DNA of 64,000 bases from Epiperipatus broadwayi (GCA_028023455.1 JAQFVV010012398.1:3308682-3372681), one strand, 5' to 3'; positions 34,501 to 45,763 are shown, numbered from the stretch's first letter. The notes: generated by a model from the sequence alone, not told the origin. Made by a program: numbers and translations.

Positions 34501-37055
34501 TGGTTCAGGTTCAAAATGTAAGATGGTTTTTCTATTTCAAAAGCTACTAAATCATTTTGAAGCATGTATGCATTTCCGGAATAACTTTCTTTATCAGTTG
34601 CAGAGGAATTTGTCAAGTTTTTCATGCTATATGACAGCCATTGTAAAAAGTGTATTACTCACAATGATTGGAGCTAATATCTTTAAATTTCTTTAAAGGA
34701 TATATAAAAACACCAGATAAAACTTGGTTATACTTGGGAGGACAAATTCTTTGAAAAAAAAAAAAGAAATATAGAATAAAAATTTGGATTATAAAGAGAA
34801 AATAGCAAACATTTATTTTTGTAATAAATGATTTTGAAAGAGGAATAGAACAATTTGTGTGAGTAGTAAATGAAATATAAAATTTAAAGCAACAAAATAG
34901 ATTTTTTAGAATTTGTGATAAAAATAAAAATATGAGGACAAGTTTTATATAAGATAATAATAATAAAGAAATGCATCATTTCTAAAAAAAATTATTTATT
35001 AATTAATTAATAAATATTGTACAATTTTAATAAATGTGTCATGGATAACAAAATTTTTTATTTTCTGACAATGAGTTTAAGCTCAGTTTATAATCTAGGT
35101 AGGTTTTGCTGATATTTAATTAAAAAGATAAACTTAGAATCCGTGATTATATTTGGGTTTATTACAAAAAATTATTACTGTTTTCAAAAATAGTAAATAA
35201 AAATATAAATAAAAGAAATTCTTATGTTTCTGGTTGAAAAAAATTCAATAAAAAAAATAAGAATTTGTAAAATGTTTGATTAAAAACTAAATGATGAGAT
35301 TCAATAAGAAACTATAGATGCAACATGGCATATGTTAACTACAGAAAGCTACAATCTACATAAAATATAAATTAAAAAAATAAAAAGTTAAATGATAAGT
35401 TTCATATATTTTGTAAAAAAATCAATAACAAGGAAAAAAACCCTTTAAAAATATGAAAATAACATAATATACTCAGCAAATAAACCTGAAGATAATATAT
35501 TTGACAATAATTATATGGTGGATCATTTTTATCCCCTAGATTTAATGGCTGGATATTTTAGGGAAAAAACAACAACATTTTTTAAAACTTTTCAAATACA
35601 TTCAACTATTAGTAATAGCATATAAGACAATATAGTTTTATAACCCAGCTCTCTCTTCTTTAGATATTGTTCACCTGCCCAGTGACAGTATTAATATAAA
35701 AATTGGCATTGGTCTAACCAAGTAAAATATTCTGCCAAAGACCTAAATATTTAGATCATCATCTTAATTCAGAATTTCCATATCTAAAGATCCCACTCGA
35801 AATATTGTGCTATATACTAATATGTGTGCTATTACTAACAATTTTAACGTAATTGAAAAGTTAAATTAAGTTTGAATTCTCCTAAAAACTTTTAGTTATT
35901 AATTCTCGATGGTGGAAATCAACCAATATATATTATAAATAAAATACTATCATTATAAACTTTCAGACAAACATATGAATACATTTTTAAGTTTTAAACA
36001 CATTTTTATTTGTTTTTGATTTTTTCAGAATGTATGAAAATTATTACTTTTTCATTTGTTCAATTTATATTTTGCAATTATGTGATTAGTGACTCCATCC
36101 TGTGGTAGATCATAGCTATACCAGTACTTAAAAATTCTATAAACATGATCTTCTTGAAATAGTAAAATCATTGTAAAGAGAAATGCAAGTCATTTAATGA
36201 CAAATAATAGAAGATATAGGAAAAAAGTATATTTTAAAAAAATCATTTAGATTTGAAAGAAGGTGGATAGTCATACATTTAGTGTCAGAACTTATCAATA
36301 TTCATTTTTAAAATAATTTATGAAATATGTTGAGACATTTAATTTAAAAAAAAAAACAACTCAGATATATTAATTTTTAGTTAAGTTTAAAGTTTATATC
36401 TGGTCTAAGAAGGATATGATAATTTTTAATTTATTAGATGATTAGTAATAATTATTAATGTATTTACTGAAAATAGTTAAGGTCAAAGTTGTGAATGTAA
36501 AAAACTTGATACTTATAAATTAAATTATAATTATTTATATTTATTATTTAGTCTTTAAACTAGTTCCTTGTAAATATAATTGATTTATTTCCAAATTACT
36601 GATCAATAAATTTAATTGTTTTATTCACAGTTAAAAGCCATAAAAATACAATCCAACAATAAATTCATTAATCATTATGTATATAATGCAATAAAAATTA
36701 ATATTTTTTTGAAGTGATCATTTTAATTTATTTACCTCAGTTATTTTAATATTGATCAATTTCAATCCTATTGTTTTTCAAATATTAGCCATATAGTTCA
36801 ATATTTTGTTGAATTTATTTTTATTATTGTATCAATTACTATAAAAATTGAATATCTGAGGCTATTTACATGTCTTTCTCTATTGTTTTTTAAAATCATA
36901 TATTTGAAAAAAATATATAAATTAATAATAAGATTTTAAGTGTATTATAACTAATTAATTAGTGTTAAAATCATATTTTGCTTATTTTACTAATATTTTT
37001 TTTTTCTTTTTCAATAGGTCCATGTTCATATGTCACCAAAACTTGTAAATTATAG
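28478..37055 (+). CDS. Secreted ten-cysteine peptide, prokineticin/Dickkopf-Cys2/colipase-like fold (3 exons)
   Basis: Coding exons are 28478-28597, 30950-31109 and 37018-37055: 105 codons plus TAG. Both introns have GTAAGT donors and polypyrimidine-AG acceptors, with phases 0 and 1, and the joined frame is open. Residues 1-22 form a signal peptide (MKLTLVSIILIISLVC core; likely cut after TNA). An acidic/polar stretch of about 25 residues follows, then the cysteine domain. Spacing is C-x5-C-x3-CC-x4-C-x9-C-x13-C-x-C-x4-C-x6-C, the ten-cysteine order of prokineticins (AVIT/MIT1-like), the second cysteine domain of Dickkopf, and colipase. The AVIT amino terminus needed for prokineticin-receptor activation is absent. 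In arthropods such peptides occur in venom, saliva and haemolymph (MIT-like toxins, ixodegrins, astakines); in cnidarians and others as short Dickkopf-like proteins. The exact role here is unknown. It is the only intact gene in the window. Confidence 0.85.
28979..29154. mobile_element. Short foldback element in intron 1 (family F1)
   Basis: Inverted arms of roughly 80 bp start ATTAAAACAGGCAAAACTC and end in its complement, GCCTGTTTTAAT. They share TGCAAGC..AGAGTAATCA and AGAAGGCTTGTGCA in both arms, with only about 20 bp between. The same arms flank a longer centre at 62203-62616, so this is the internally deleted form of that family. Confidence 0.9.
30950..31109 (+). CDS. Exon 2: most of the cysteine domain
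   Basis: The acceptor is a long T run ending TTTTTTAAG at 30949; the donor is AAAAGG|GTAAGT. It encodes 53 codons plus one base and carries cysteines 1-8, including the adjacent pair in GCKSGCCKD and the C-x-C pair in LCDCEK. Confidence 0.85.
31975..32225 (-). mobile_element. tRNA-derived SINE-like repeat, single copy orientation, intron 2
   Basis: On the minus strand the sequence begins with a tRNA-like head containing an A-box-like TATCTCAATTGGTTAGAGCG (near 32200-32175) and a degenerate B box (near 32150-32130). It then runs through the body shared with 19453-19825 (ATAATACTACTTGAAATATT; CTAACCTGTGT) to the A/T-rich tail GTTTAAATAAAGTTT near 31990. Unlike the copies at 19.5 and 35.6 kb it lacks the opposed second arm, so it shows the ordinary structure of the family. 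Confidence 0.65.
32990..33242. mobile_element. Hairpin element in intron 2
   Basis: Two arms of about 115 bp are inverted copies: TACCTTTTACAACTTTCCTAA at the left and its complement ending TGTAAATGGTA at the right. The inner part AACTTTAAACAGTTTTGACTGTCCTGC is conserved in both. The centre AACCCAATTGACCAAGGGTTTTT is nearly symmetric, so the whole unit folds back on itself with almost no loop. No coding potential. Confidence 0.85.
35545..35916. mobile_element. Second head-to-head SINE-like dimer, intron 2
   Basis: The left arm (ACTTTTCAAATACATTCAACTATTAGTAATAGCA) and the right arm (GCTATTACTAACAATTTTAACGTAATTGAAAAGTTAAATTAAG) are opposed copies of the same SINE tail seen at 19453-19825. The middle holds a minus-strand A-box-like remnant (TTGGTTAGACC near 35715). 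More diverged than the 19.5 kb copy, so an older insertion of the same arrangement. Confidence 0.6.
37018..37055 (+). CDS. Exon 3: last two cysteines and stop
   Basis: Acceptor TTCTTTTTCAATAG; the first two bases complete a glycine codon begun in exon 2. Encodes PCSYVTKTCKL then TAG. The fragment is short, but its two cysteines are exactly those needed to complete the ten-cysteine pattern, which is strong support for the splice. Confidence 0.8.
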
Positions 37056-37330
37056 ATCTCCTATTTTGGTTGTTAAATTATGTAATTTCTAATCATTTAT
37101 TATTAAAAACATTTTTCAATAATGTTTTCAAATGTCATGTACTATTTGTTACTATTTAAATAATTCTTACACAAAGTTTTAACTTTCAGCTTAAAAAAAC
37201 ATATTATTATTGAATGAATATTTTTTTAAATATAAAAACTTGATTTCTGTATATATTAAAATGTAAGTTGTATAAATTTTATAAAATATTTGTTAAAGCA
37301 TAAATAAATAAAAATTCTGCTTCATTCAAA
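37056..37330 (+). terminator. 3' UTR with polyadenylation signal
   Basis: AATAAA occurs at 37303-37308 (in TAAATAAATAAAAATTC), about 250 bp after the stop. It is the first hexamer in a dense AATAAA-like context, so the cleavage site would be near 37325. Other AATAAA-like strings are frequent in this A+T-rich DNA. Confidence 0.5.
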
Positions 37331-39326
37331 ACATTGATGAAGTACATGAAGTCATAAGATAAAATTATTATTTAATGGTGTCTGGAATTAAATTTTATTA
37401 GTAGATTTAATATTCACTGTGGTTTGGTGCCATAATAGAATGATAGATTCTGGAGCTCAAGTATTTGGATCATAGACCAGTCCTGTCATTTCAATGCTTA
37501 AATCTTAAGAACTCCCAAGCTGAACTATTTGATTATTTTACTACTCGAGTAATGGGATTGAAAAACAAACAAAATTTTAATGATTCAGTATGATTGCTGT
37601 TTTCAAAAAAATGTTTTTATTTATTTAATATCCAGAGAAGTTGTATAAAATATATACAGAATTTCAATGCAGTGTAACGTCTAAAATTTAATTGATGGAT
37701 GAAATTATAATATGCAAATACTTGTGATGTTTAATTTGTTTATGTTTGCAGAATGATTTTCTATTTAAATTTATGCACAATACTATAATGATAGTAAGTA
37801 GATGATTTCTTATTCTGGATAACAAAACTAGTTATGAGAGAGCTATTTTATAAAAATCTATAGAAATTTCTGAGTAATTTACTCTTTTGTGTTTACAACA
37901 AAAATGTTGAAAGAAGATGCGATATAATTATGCAGCTGAAAAGTTTGCCTCAAGTAGCAATTCATCTTAACAGTTAGTAATGGCTGTCACAGTTGTATAA
38001 GTAACAGTAAATTCTGATATTTCTTATTCTTAGTTAATATGTAAGTACTTTATGGCAATTTCCTCATTATTTTATTAGTGAGCAGAATCTGTAGGTATAT
38101 TCAGTCTATACTTTTGCAGTAGATCCCTATTCTTTCACATATTTATTTATCAGATATCAAAAAAAAATTGTCATGGAAAATTTTATAAAAATCTATTAAT
38201 AGCATTCATTTACTTCTAAAGAAAAGATATGCCAATAATTTTATATATATTATCACTATTTAAAATTTATCTCAAATTAAGATCCCCTTATTGGAAGTTC
38301 AACCAAAAATTGTGACAAAAAATGAGCATCTTATAATATTCCAAATATATTCCTTTTTCAATATCCAATAGTGAAAACAGCAGAATTTGATTTTCCTAAA
38401 TGTTATTGGCAATCCACAGATTCATGACAACCCATATTCAATATGGTCATCTGTTTCATAAATGGAATTTAACAGCTACTGATCTATATAGCTTTGGACA
38501 TATATAAACCATGAACCACATAATTAGTGATTTTATATTTTGATTGGAATTTCTATAGATTTCTTTATTATAGTTAAGCTATCTAAAAAATTATTCACTA
38601 AGTAAACAAATAAAGTATTTTGGCTTCACAGTTTTATGCATGAAAGTGACTATTTATTTTCACAAAATAGACAAACAATTATTGAAAATAAGCACTTATG
38701 GTGGTGAATAACATATTGGACTAACTTTTATTAATGCATTTAATGCTGAATCATAATTAATCTATTGGAAAAATCACTGATGTCATCAATAGAAATTTTA
38801 TGGTCCACACGCATATGAGTTTCTGCTGTAAATAAGTATGTAAATGAGTATTTTTTATATATTCATCTTTGAGTGACAATAAAGCTTTATTAAAAAATAT
38901 CTTATCATATTGATGATATTCTAAGTGTGATTTATCCATTCTATTCACAATATTATTAAATTTCATTCCATATAAAAAATTTATTAAAAGTTGGTAGACA
39001 ATTCTTCGAGAAAAAAATATATAATGTTTTTTAAATAAATGTTTTATTCAAAAAAGTTTGCTTCAGCTTTCACAAATAAAAATATGGGGTGATTATTTTT
39101 AGGAATAAAAATGTTAGTGTGATCCTAAAGAATCATTTAAATAAACTTACAACCAACACCCTCCTTCTTGTATCAATGCCAATTAAAAAAAAATCTTCTA
39201 TTTATCTGATGAATAAATTATTATTGATATAAAAAAGTGGGTATTAGTTGCAAGTTAATTTAAATGATTCTTTGGAAATCAGACTTATGAATTACTGTAG
39301 TAACATTCTTTAAACATGATCACCCA
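37331..39326. other. A+T-rich sequence; no gene found
   Basis: Between the peptide gene and the Ty3/gypsy element only chance frames were seen, including a 69-codon minus frame at 38757-38966 without any recognised motif. Confidence 0.4.
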
Positions 39327-39923
39327 TGCTTTTTACACTGACTGGCACTGATACTATTGAAAATATTTTATATAAAGTACCATTTTTATTTGTGTAATTG
39401 GTACTGGCAGTATAGACAGTTTCCTCCCAGAAATAATTCACTATAGACACTTATATTCAACAGTATGAATAATTGGTGTGTAAATGAGATATAAAAAGAA
39501 CTCTCACAAAGTTTTATGAGAGTGGATGTAGCAGTGGCCATGAGAGCAACAGAGCACTGTTGAAAGTTAATGGCTTCTCTTATAAAGAGAAGAAAAGTGT
39601 GTGCAGAAAATATAGCCTAAATAGACTAATATAGACTAAATGAAGGTATATTAATATACTAATGACAATGGTAACTAAGTTCAAATTATTAACAAACTGT
39701 AAATAATAGTAATGAGTGAAGAAATGTAGAGTAGCTTTGCTTGTAATTATCTCCAAATTGTTACATGAAAATTTATTTTTGCTAACATTATTATTTCACA
39801 TACACATATACATTATAATTAGCAATTCAGCTTGAGAATAAATTTGCTGAAATACAAGTTGTTTGTTATTTTTGTTAGTGTTATGCTATTACAACTGAAT
39901 AGAGACCTCCCGTGAATACAGCA
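39327..39923 (+). repeat. 5' LTR
   Basis: Begins TGCTTTTTACACTGACTGGC and ends CGTGAATACAGCA. It aligns with 43647-44218 over its length, sharing for example CAGAAATAATTCACT, AGATATAAAA, TTTTATGAGA and GAGAGCAACA. A TATAAAA-like box sits at about 39491-39497 in both copies, a plausible promoter. Confidence 0.85.
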
Positions 39924-39943
39924 GTTGGCACACTTGCCAACAG
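39924..39943 (+). promoter_or_regulatory. Primer binding site
   Basis: Directly after the LTR end CA the sequence is GTTGGCACACTTGCCAACAG. TGG is complementary to the CCA end of a tRNA, as required for minus-strand priming. It is also a short inverted repeat (GTTGGCA / TTGCCAAC). The tRNA species was not identified. Confidence 0.5.
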
Positions 39944-40249
39944 ATGGCATAATTATTAGTTTGAGCATGTGAGGTTTAATTTGATCAAAGAAAAGAAGAT
40001 GGCATTATGCAGTCATATTTTAAAGGAGTTTGATATTTGAACTCCTCATTGTGTAAAATTTATGTGGATCATATAGATCACTATATGAGACTCTCAAAAA
40101 TAAATGATGATAGATTGAAAGTTTCCATGTTGTTGTTTTTTCTGGAATGAATGTATTATTAATAACAAAACAATTGTGTGATCGTAAGAAAATCAAAATA
40201 CTTATTTTCAATGGGCAGTAACAAAGAGAGTAATGCATTTACAATTTTG

Positions 40250-40640
40250 AATGCAGAAGCAATTACATCTAGAGAGCTACCAGGATTATAATCTAGCTTT
40301 AAGAACTTTAACAAAACATTGCAAATTCACATCAGATCTTGAAGACATACTCCTAGATAAATTTTTCTATGGTATGAGGGACCATAATATTGCTTAGTGA
40401 AGCTGATTTAATATGTAAAGTAGCTATCAAAAAGTATATAGTGCATGATGTCATATTGAAACTGCTAATAAAGCTATAATGGAAAAGTCACATAAGAACA
40501 TTGCGAGTAATAGACCTACATGTTATTGTTGTGGTAAGATTGGTTCTATGAATTTTGTTGATTTAAAAATGAAAAAGGTAGAATATGCAGCATTAAAGAT
40601 CACATAGCTCAATTGTTTAAGCAAAAGCAAGATAATGTGA
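40250..40640 (+). pseudogene. Gag remnant with degenerate zinc knuckles
   Basis: Phrases of the gag C-terminal half can be pieced from different frames: a segment comparable to the conserved FxxGLRD motif (KFFYGMRDHNI, about 40355-40390), then CYCCGKIGS (about 40521-40547), a first CCHC knuckle that has lost its histidine, and a second knuckle reduced to SIKDHIAQL (about 40593-40620). Several stops interrupt it. Confidence 0.6.
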
Positions 40641-40802
40641 AAAATAAACTATTCCTGAACTTTAAATTGAGGGGAAGAAGTGAATGTAGTAGGATGGAGT
40701 TAATGACATTAAAAAACTTGCAGATTTAAAGTTACAAAGAAAGTTAACAGTGGCATTAAAAAATTGTAACAGAATTAGATCTGAATCTAAGGTGAAGTTA
40801 AA

Positions 40803-41027
40803 TTGAAGATGACAAATATAGTGCTCACAGAAGTGAATGGCAATAGAATACACATCTGTGGAAAAGTTTATATACCAGTCATTGTAAATAATAGACTCAT
40901 AAGATTACCACTGTTTGTGATAGAAAAAAATATGATTTCTCTTCTTGGGGAAATTGGTTTAAACTGCTTGGAACATGTTTTAAAAATAATCAATAAAATA
41001 AAATTAGAAACCGGAAGTTGTAAATAA
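40803..41027 (+). pseudogene. Protease-region remnant
   Basis: The open frame has IPVIVNNRLIRLPLFVIEK followed by LLGEIGLNCL, comparable to the C-terminal half of Ty3/gypsy proteases (a LPLFVV..LLGRxWL-type ending). The catalytic Asp-Ser/Thr-Gly is not visible upstream, so the enzyme part is lost. Confidence 0.55.
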
Positions 41028-41034
41028 ATTTTTC

Positions 41035-42270
41035 AGTTATTTAAACAGGAAGTAGCCAAATTACAACTGTCAAGAGAAGCACAACCATTAGTGTTTAAAT
41101 CATGCAAAATCCTGTATGCACTTACGCCAAAGGTAGAAAAAACAATAGAAGAGTTGGTGAAGAAAGTAACGCTGACATAAGCCAAAGAATCAACATGGGT
41201 TATCCCTGTTGTTGTTTTACTAATTACCGGGGCACGATTAACAAATGGATTAATAAAAATGCATATTCTTGGTTAAATGTGTGTGATGTACTGGAATCTA
41301 TACAGAGGGCCTCAGTCTTTGCAAAAATTGATTTAAAACTAGGGTTTCATCAAATCCTACTTATTGAGACTATGGATGAAATGATGACACCAAGTACTCA
41401 TGTTGGTTTGTTCAGGTACAATAAATTACCTTATGAAATCATGATGACTCTGAATATATTTAAAACTAAAATAAATATGTTACTGCAGAACATCAAGAAA
41501 GTCATTCCATACCTGGATGCTATTTTGATTTCAGCCCAATCTGAAGAACAGCAGAAAAATGTGTTATAAAGGTATTCTCTAAATTAAATAATGTAGGAGA
41601 GAAACTGAATGCTGCCAAATATATTTAGTTAACCTTACAAATAACTTTTTAGGGCATATTATAAATAAAGATGGGAAATATCCGAAACCAGAAAAAGAGT
41701 AGTAAAGAAGCAGTTACTCCCAAGAACCTAAACCACTTACAAGGCTTTTTGGGACTGTTTAACTTCTACAAAAGCTTTCTTAAAGGGAAAATCACATCAT
41801 TTTAGATCATTGTATGATTTATTGTGAAAGGGCCAATAGTGGAAGTGGAAATATGAGCATGTAGCAGCTTTTAAAGAAGCAAAGAGTTAATGATGTCAGA
41901 CCAATTTTCATCATTACTGACATTTTGAAAAATGAAATTGGAGCTGTTATTGCACATTGTTGTTCTGGTGGAGAATGTCCAATTGCCAATACTTCTAGAG
42001 TTATCATCAGCTGAGAAAAACTATAATTAGATGGATAAAAAAGCTTTGGCAGTAATATCAATAGTAAAAACGTTTCACCAGTATGTCTAGGGTCAGAAAT
42101 TTATCATTTATACTGACCATCATCCATTGCTATGAATTTTTTTGGGAAGGATAAAAATACTCCAGATTACATGAGCCAAAGGCTTATTATATAATGGATA
42201 AACTTGTTAGCAGCTTATGACTAAGAACTGATTTATAAACCAGGAAAGGAGATTGTGCATACCAATTAAT
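41035..42270 (+). pseudogene. Reverse transcriptase and RNase H remnant
   Basis: The RT is recognised by an ESTWVIPVV-type start (about 41180-41215), then SVFAKIDLKLGFHQI (about 41316-41360), the counterpart of motif A (xxFSKIDLxxAYxQ). Next are LFRYNKLPYEI (about 41407-41440) and VIPYLDAILI (about 41500-41530), the YxDD motif reduced to YLDA. LGHIINKDGK then NHLQGFLGLFNFYKSF (about 41655-41780) follow. RNase H is suggested by MDKKALAVISIVKTFHQYV and KFIIYTDHHPLL (about 42030-42135). Multiple stops and frame changes; the second catalytic aspartate is replaced by alanine. Confidence 0.8.
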
Positions 42271-42430
42271 TGTCATGTTTTCTAGTTAGAGAAAGTATTA
42301 AACAGAAATTTATAGAAGTAAATTTTCTAGATATAGTACATAGCATGGTAAATTTAAACAGTGAAAAAATCATGAAGTGTATTTCTAATGATCTTGAATA
42401 TATTATGCTGTTTAAGTGGATTCATGAAGG

Positions 42431-43283
42431 ATGGCTGGAGAAATGGCCAAGTTTTATAATTGTTGTTGGAATGCACATCAAAATATGTCAATGTGTAATG
42501 GATGTATTTTAAATATTGACAGACTATTAATAGCTGTAGAGGAATATACACAGGTAATTGATTTACTGCATGAAGGACACTCAGGAGTGGTAAGAATGAA
42601 GGCTCTGGCTCATTCTTATGTATGGTGGCCTAGAATTAATAATATTATGGAGCAAAAAGTAAAGAAGTGCTCTGACTGTCAATCTATGGCAGATCTTCCA
42701 AAGAGAATAATCAAGCCATGGTTAGAAGTAAAGAAGCCATGGAAGCATGGTAACATGGATTATGCTGCATGAATAATTGAATGCCAAATTCCTGTAGGTA
42801 TGAATTCATATTCAAATTGGCTTGAATATAAACTAGTAAAATCTGCAAACCTGGAAAATACCATAAAAGCATTTATCCTGAGATTTTAGTATCTGATAAT
42901 GGGGCAGCATTGATTTCCAAAAGATTTGAAGATTATGTGAAGCACACAAGGATATGGCATGTACTTACCCAAATATATCACCCTACTTCAAACAAACTTG
43001 CTTAAAAGGTAGTACAGAGATTGAAAGAAGCCTTGAAAAAAATATAATTGATTTAAAAGATGTTTTAGTAGAAATGTTTTATCAACATTTTATACCAAAT
43101 GCTTTGAAAAGTAAATCACCTGCTGCATTATTGTTTGAGAGAAAGTGCTATATGTGCATTTATCAAAACTTTTGCCAACATACAGATTGCAGAAAAGAAA
43201 TACTGGCAATGAAATGTATAAATCTACGAAAATTTGATATAGATGATGCTGATTGGGTTCTAGATACTGCACAAAAAACATGA
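42431..43283 (+). pseudogene. Integrase remnant (HHCC finger and core)
   Basis: The zinc-binding domain is well preserved at about 42560-42700: LLHEGHSGVVRMKALAHSYVW and, further on, KKCSDCQSM, giving the H-x3-H...C-x2-C pattern of retroviral-type integrases. The core survives partly as ILVSDNGAALIS (about 42885-42917) and a YHPTSN-type motif (about 42980-43000). Stops separate the pieces, and the catalytic glutamate region is not clearly readable. The remaining frame to 43283 ends in sequence with no recognised domain. Confidence 0.75.
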
Positions 43284-43639
43284 ACTTCAGATATCATCAT
43301 TTGAATTGTATATAAAGTTATATGAGTTATTAACCTTGAGAATGAAGTGTGTGTAAGTAAGCACATTAATAATTTACATGAGAAATTTCATGATATGCCA
43401 ATCATTTCTGTAAAAATCCTGGCCAATACTAAATTAGAAAATTTACTGACTTAAATGAAGGTATAGTCCCTGCTATCCAAGATAAAATGTTGCCTATGAA
43501 TGAGGTAGAGGAGGCTATGAGATTTCTGATGAATGTCTGAATAAGCAAGCACTTGTTAATATTGGAAACAGCAGATTGAAATGAAGATCAATGTGATTCT
43601 ACTCCAAGAAGTCAGAGAATTAAAAGACACCCCCCCAGA

Positions 43640-43646
43640 CAGGGGG
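43640..43646 (+). promoter_or_regulatory. Polypurine tract
   Basis: AGACAGGGGG abuts the TG of the second LTR. It follows a CCCCCCC run, so the site could form a small C/G hairpin. Confidence 0.55.
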
Positions 43647-44218
43647 TGCACTTATCTGCACTGATATTATTGTAAATATTGCAAATAAAGTATTATTTTT
43701 ATTTATATAATTAGTGCTGGCAGTTTAGGCAGTTTCTTCCCAGAAATAATTCACTCTAAAAATGTGTAATTAAAAAGTATGAATAATTATTATGAAAATG
43801 AGATATAAAAGAAACTCTCAAGGTTTTATGAGAATTGACACAGCAGTGGCTGTGAGAGCAACAAAACACTGTTGAAGGTTAATGGCTTCTTTCATAAAGA
43901 GGAGAAAAAATGTATATAGAAAATATAACATAAATGGATTAAATGAAAGTATATTTACGTACTAGTGGTAACTAAGTGCAAATTATTAATGAACTGTAAA
44001 TAGTAGTAATGAGTGAAAAAATATAAACTCACTCTGTTGTAGTTATCTCCAAATTGTTATAGGATGAAATAATCATATTTGTTAATATTATTTGATATAT
44101 ATTATTTGATATATATTATTAGCAATTCAACTTAAGAATACATTTTCTAAATATAACAGTTGTTTATTATTTTATTTAATGTTAACATAACAGGTTAGAG
44201 ATCCCCTGTAATACAGCA
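43647..44218 (+). repeat. 3' LTR
   Basis: Begins TGCACTTATCTGCACTGATA and ends CCCTGTAATACAGCA. It is slightly shorter than the 5' LTR and carries a local duplication of ATTATTTGATATAT near 44088-44118. Confidence 0.85.
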
Positions 44219-45428
44219 CTTTTATTTGTGAAAATTTGAAGAAACTTTATTTTTAACTTTTTAGTATATTTATATGAATAAAAACATTTCTTTAAAAAAA
44301 AAAAAATCAAAGCCTTTATTTGAGTTATAAACTTTGTTTGTTTGTTTAGGATACATTTTGAAATAAAAATTAACATATTCCTATCAAATAAATTTCCTTC
44401 CAATTTTATACAAATCAATGGTATTGCATTATTTCAGAATAGTATTCTCTTTGATTTAATACAAAGGTATTGTTGGACTGAATTTCAAGCATGATATCAG
44501 TTCAATAGGTTTTCAATGATGATCACAAGAAGGCAGAATATGTATATTTAAAAAAACATTACCTCAGTCCATTAATAAAAAAGATTTATGCACCTCATTG
44601 TCAAAGAAATGGAACATCTATTTTACATACAGCATTTCATTTGTAAATTGATCTTCACCACAATATTTACATCTTTTTAATTATGCAGTTAGTATTAGCA
44701 CTATGGTTATGGTTGCACCCTGCCAAAAGCTAGCTCAGTGCTGTTGAAGTCTTATTGTATTATATTTAATCTTTTCAAATTAATTTGAACACAAGTTTTG
44801 TATGATTAAAAACTAATTAGCAAAATATATTGGTAAGAAGTATTGGCTAAAAATAATGACAGTAAATGCTTGCAAAGAACAATAGAGCAGAACTATTAAA
44901 AAGACGGATTAATCCAAAAAAAAAGAAAAAAGAAAAAATGCTTGTACTGTGAAGAAGAAAGAGAACCTTGATTGGCATTTATAACCAGTTTAATTCCTGT
45001 TGAAGGTACTGGAGGGGGATCTAGGCAAACTTAGAGGCCACCTTGGTCTTTATGATTGTTTTAGCATGCCTAAGAATTTATGTAATGTTAAGGAGTAAAT
45101 ATATCTATATTGTAAATATTCCTATACACATTATAAGAGATTGGTATTAAGGGTTGCAGAATAACTTAGTAATTAAACAATATATTGTGCTCTGATGGTC
45201 TTTTTTTTTTATATGTCATTTGATTCATATTCTTAGTTATAGTCAAAATTGTATTAATTGTTCCAAGTTCTAATGTAACAATTTTCTCAAGATATTTTAT
45301 AAAATAATTGTAAGATGAATAAAACAAATATTAATTTTTCATTGTTTTTCTAAATGACTTTCTCAAATTAATTTTAACAAAATCTTTTAAGAGCAATTGT
45401 ATTTATCCTACATTTACTTTAATAATTA
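44219..45428. other. A+T-rich sequence; no gene found
   Basis: A moderately complex patch at about 44940-45075 (containing TACTGGAGGGGGATCTAGGC) looks like an old repeat but has no recognisable coding. Confidence 0.4.
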
Positions 45429-45450
45429 GTGGACACTAGATGGCAGTGTT
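45429..45450 (+). promoter_or_regulatory. CTCF-like motif
   Basis: GTGGACACTAGATGGCAGTG closely resembles the core recognised by CTCF in bilaterians (CCASYAGRKGGCRSY-type). One site alone in a short window can occur by chance. It lies between two decayed retrotransposons. Confidence 0.3.
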
Positions 45451-45763
45451 ATTTACATTTTCATCTTCAATTCGTTTTATAGTTTTTGTCAATGAAGACT
45501 AAAAATAAAAAAACTAAAACTAATGTATTTATACATTTAGAAGCCATTTTTAACTTTTGGAATGTGTGTTTATTATATAGGCTGTAAATAAATATGTACA
45601 GATTGTTCATGAATTAATTATCTTAATTTTAATATATTCTAGAAAAACCTACATACATTGATATTAATAATTTGCAAGTATAATTAACAGACTATTACGT
45701 AAATTATCCATTTATAGGCAAAATGTCAGATTCTTAAAAAAAAAAGAAAAAAGTAGTTGTCAA

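Larger units (their letters stand above)
39327..44218 (+). mobile_element. Full-length but inactive Ty3/gypsy retrotransposon, plus strand
   Basis: Both LTRs are present (39327-39923 and 43647-44218) and start TG and end CA. A TGG-initial primer binding site follows the first and a purine-rich AGACAGGGGG precedes the second. In between, the order is gag with two degenerate zinc knuckles, protease remnant, RT, RNase H and integrase, as in Metaviridae. Many stops and frameshifts interrupt every domain and the LTRs have diverged by numerous substitutions and indels, so the insertion is old. I found no clear target-site duplication: the 5 bp on the two sides differ. Confidence 0.85.

Noticed and set aside
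38757-38966. 69-codon minus frame that reads like transposase text
   Set aside because: Considered as a DNA-transposon remnant, but no DDE motif, zinc finger or continuing homology could be found around it.
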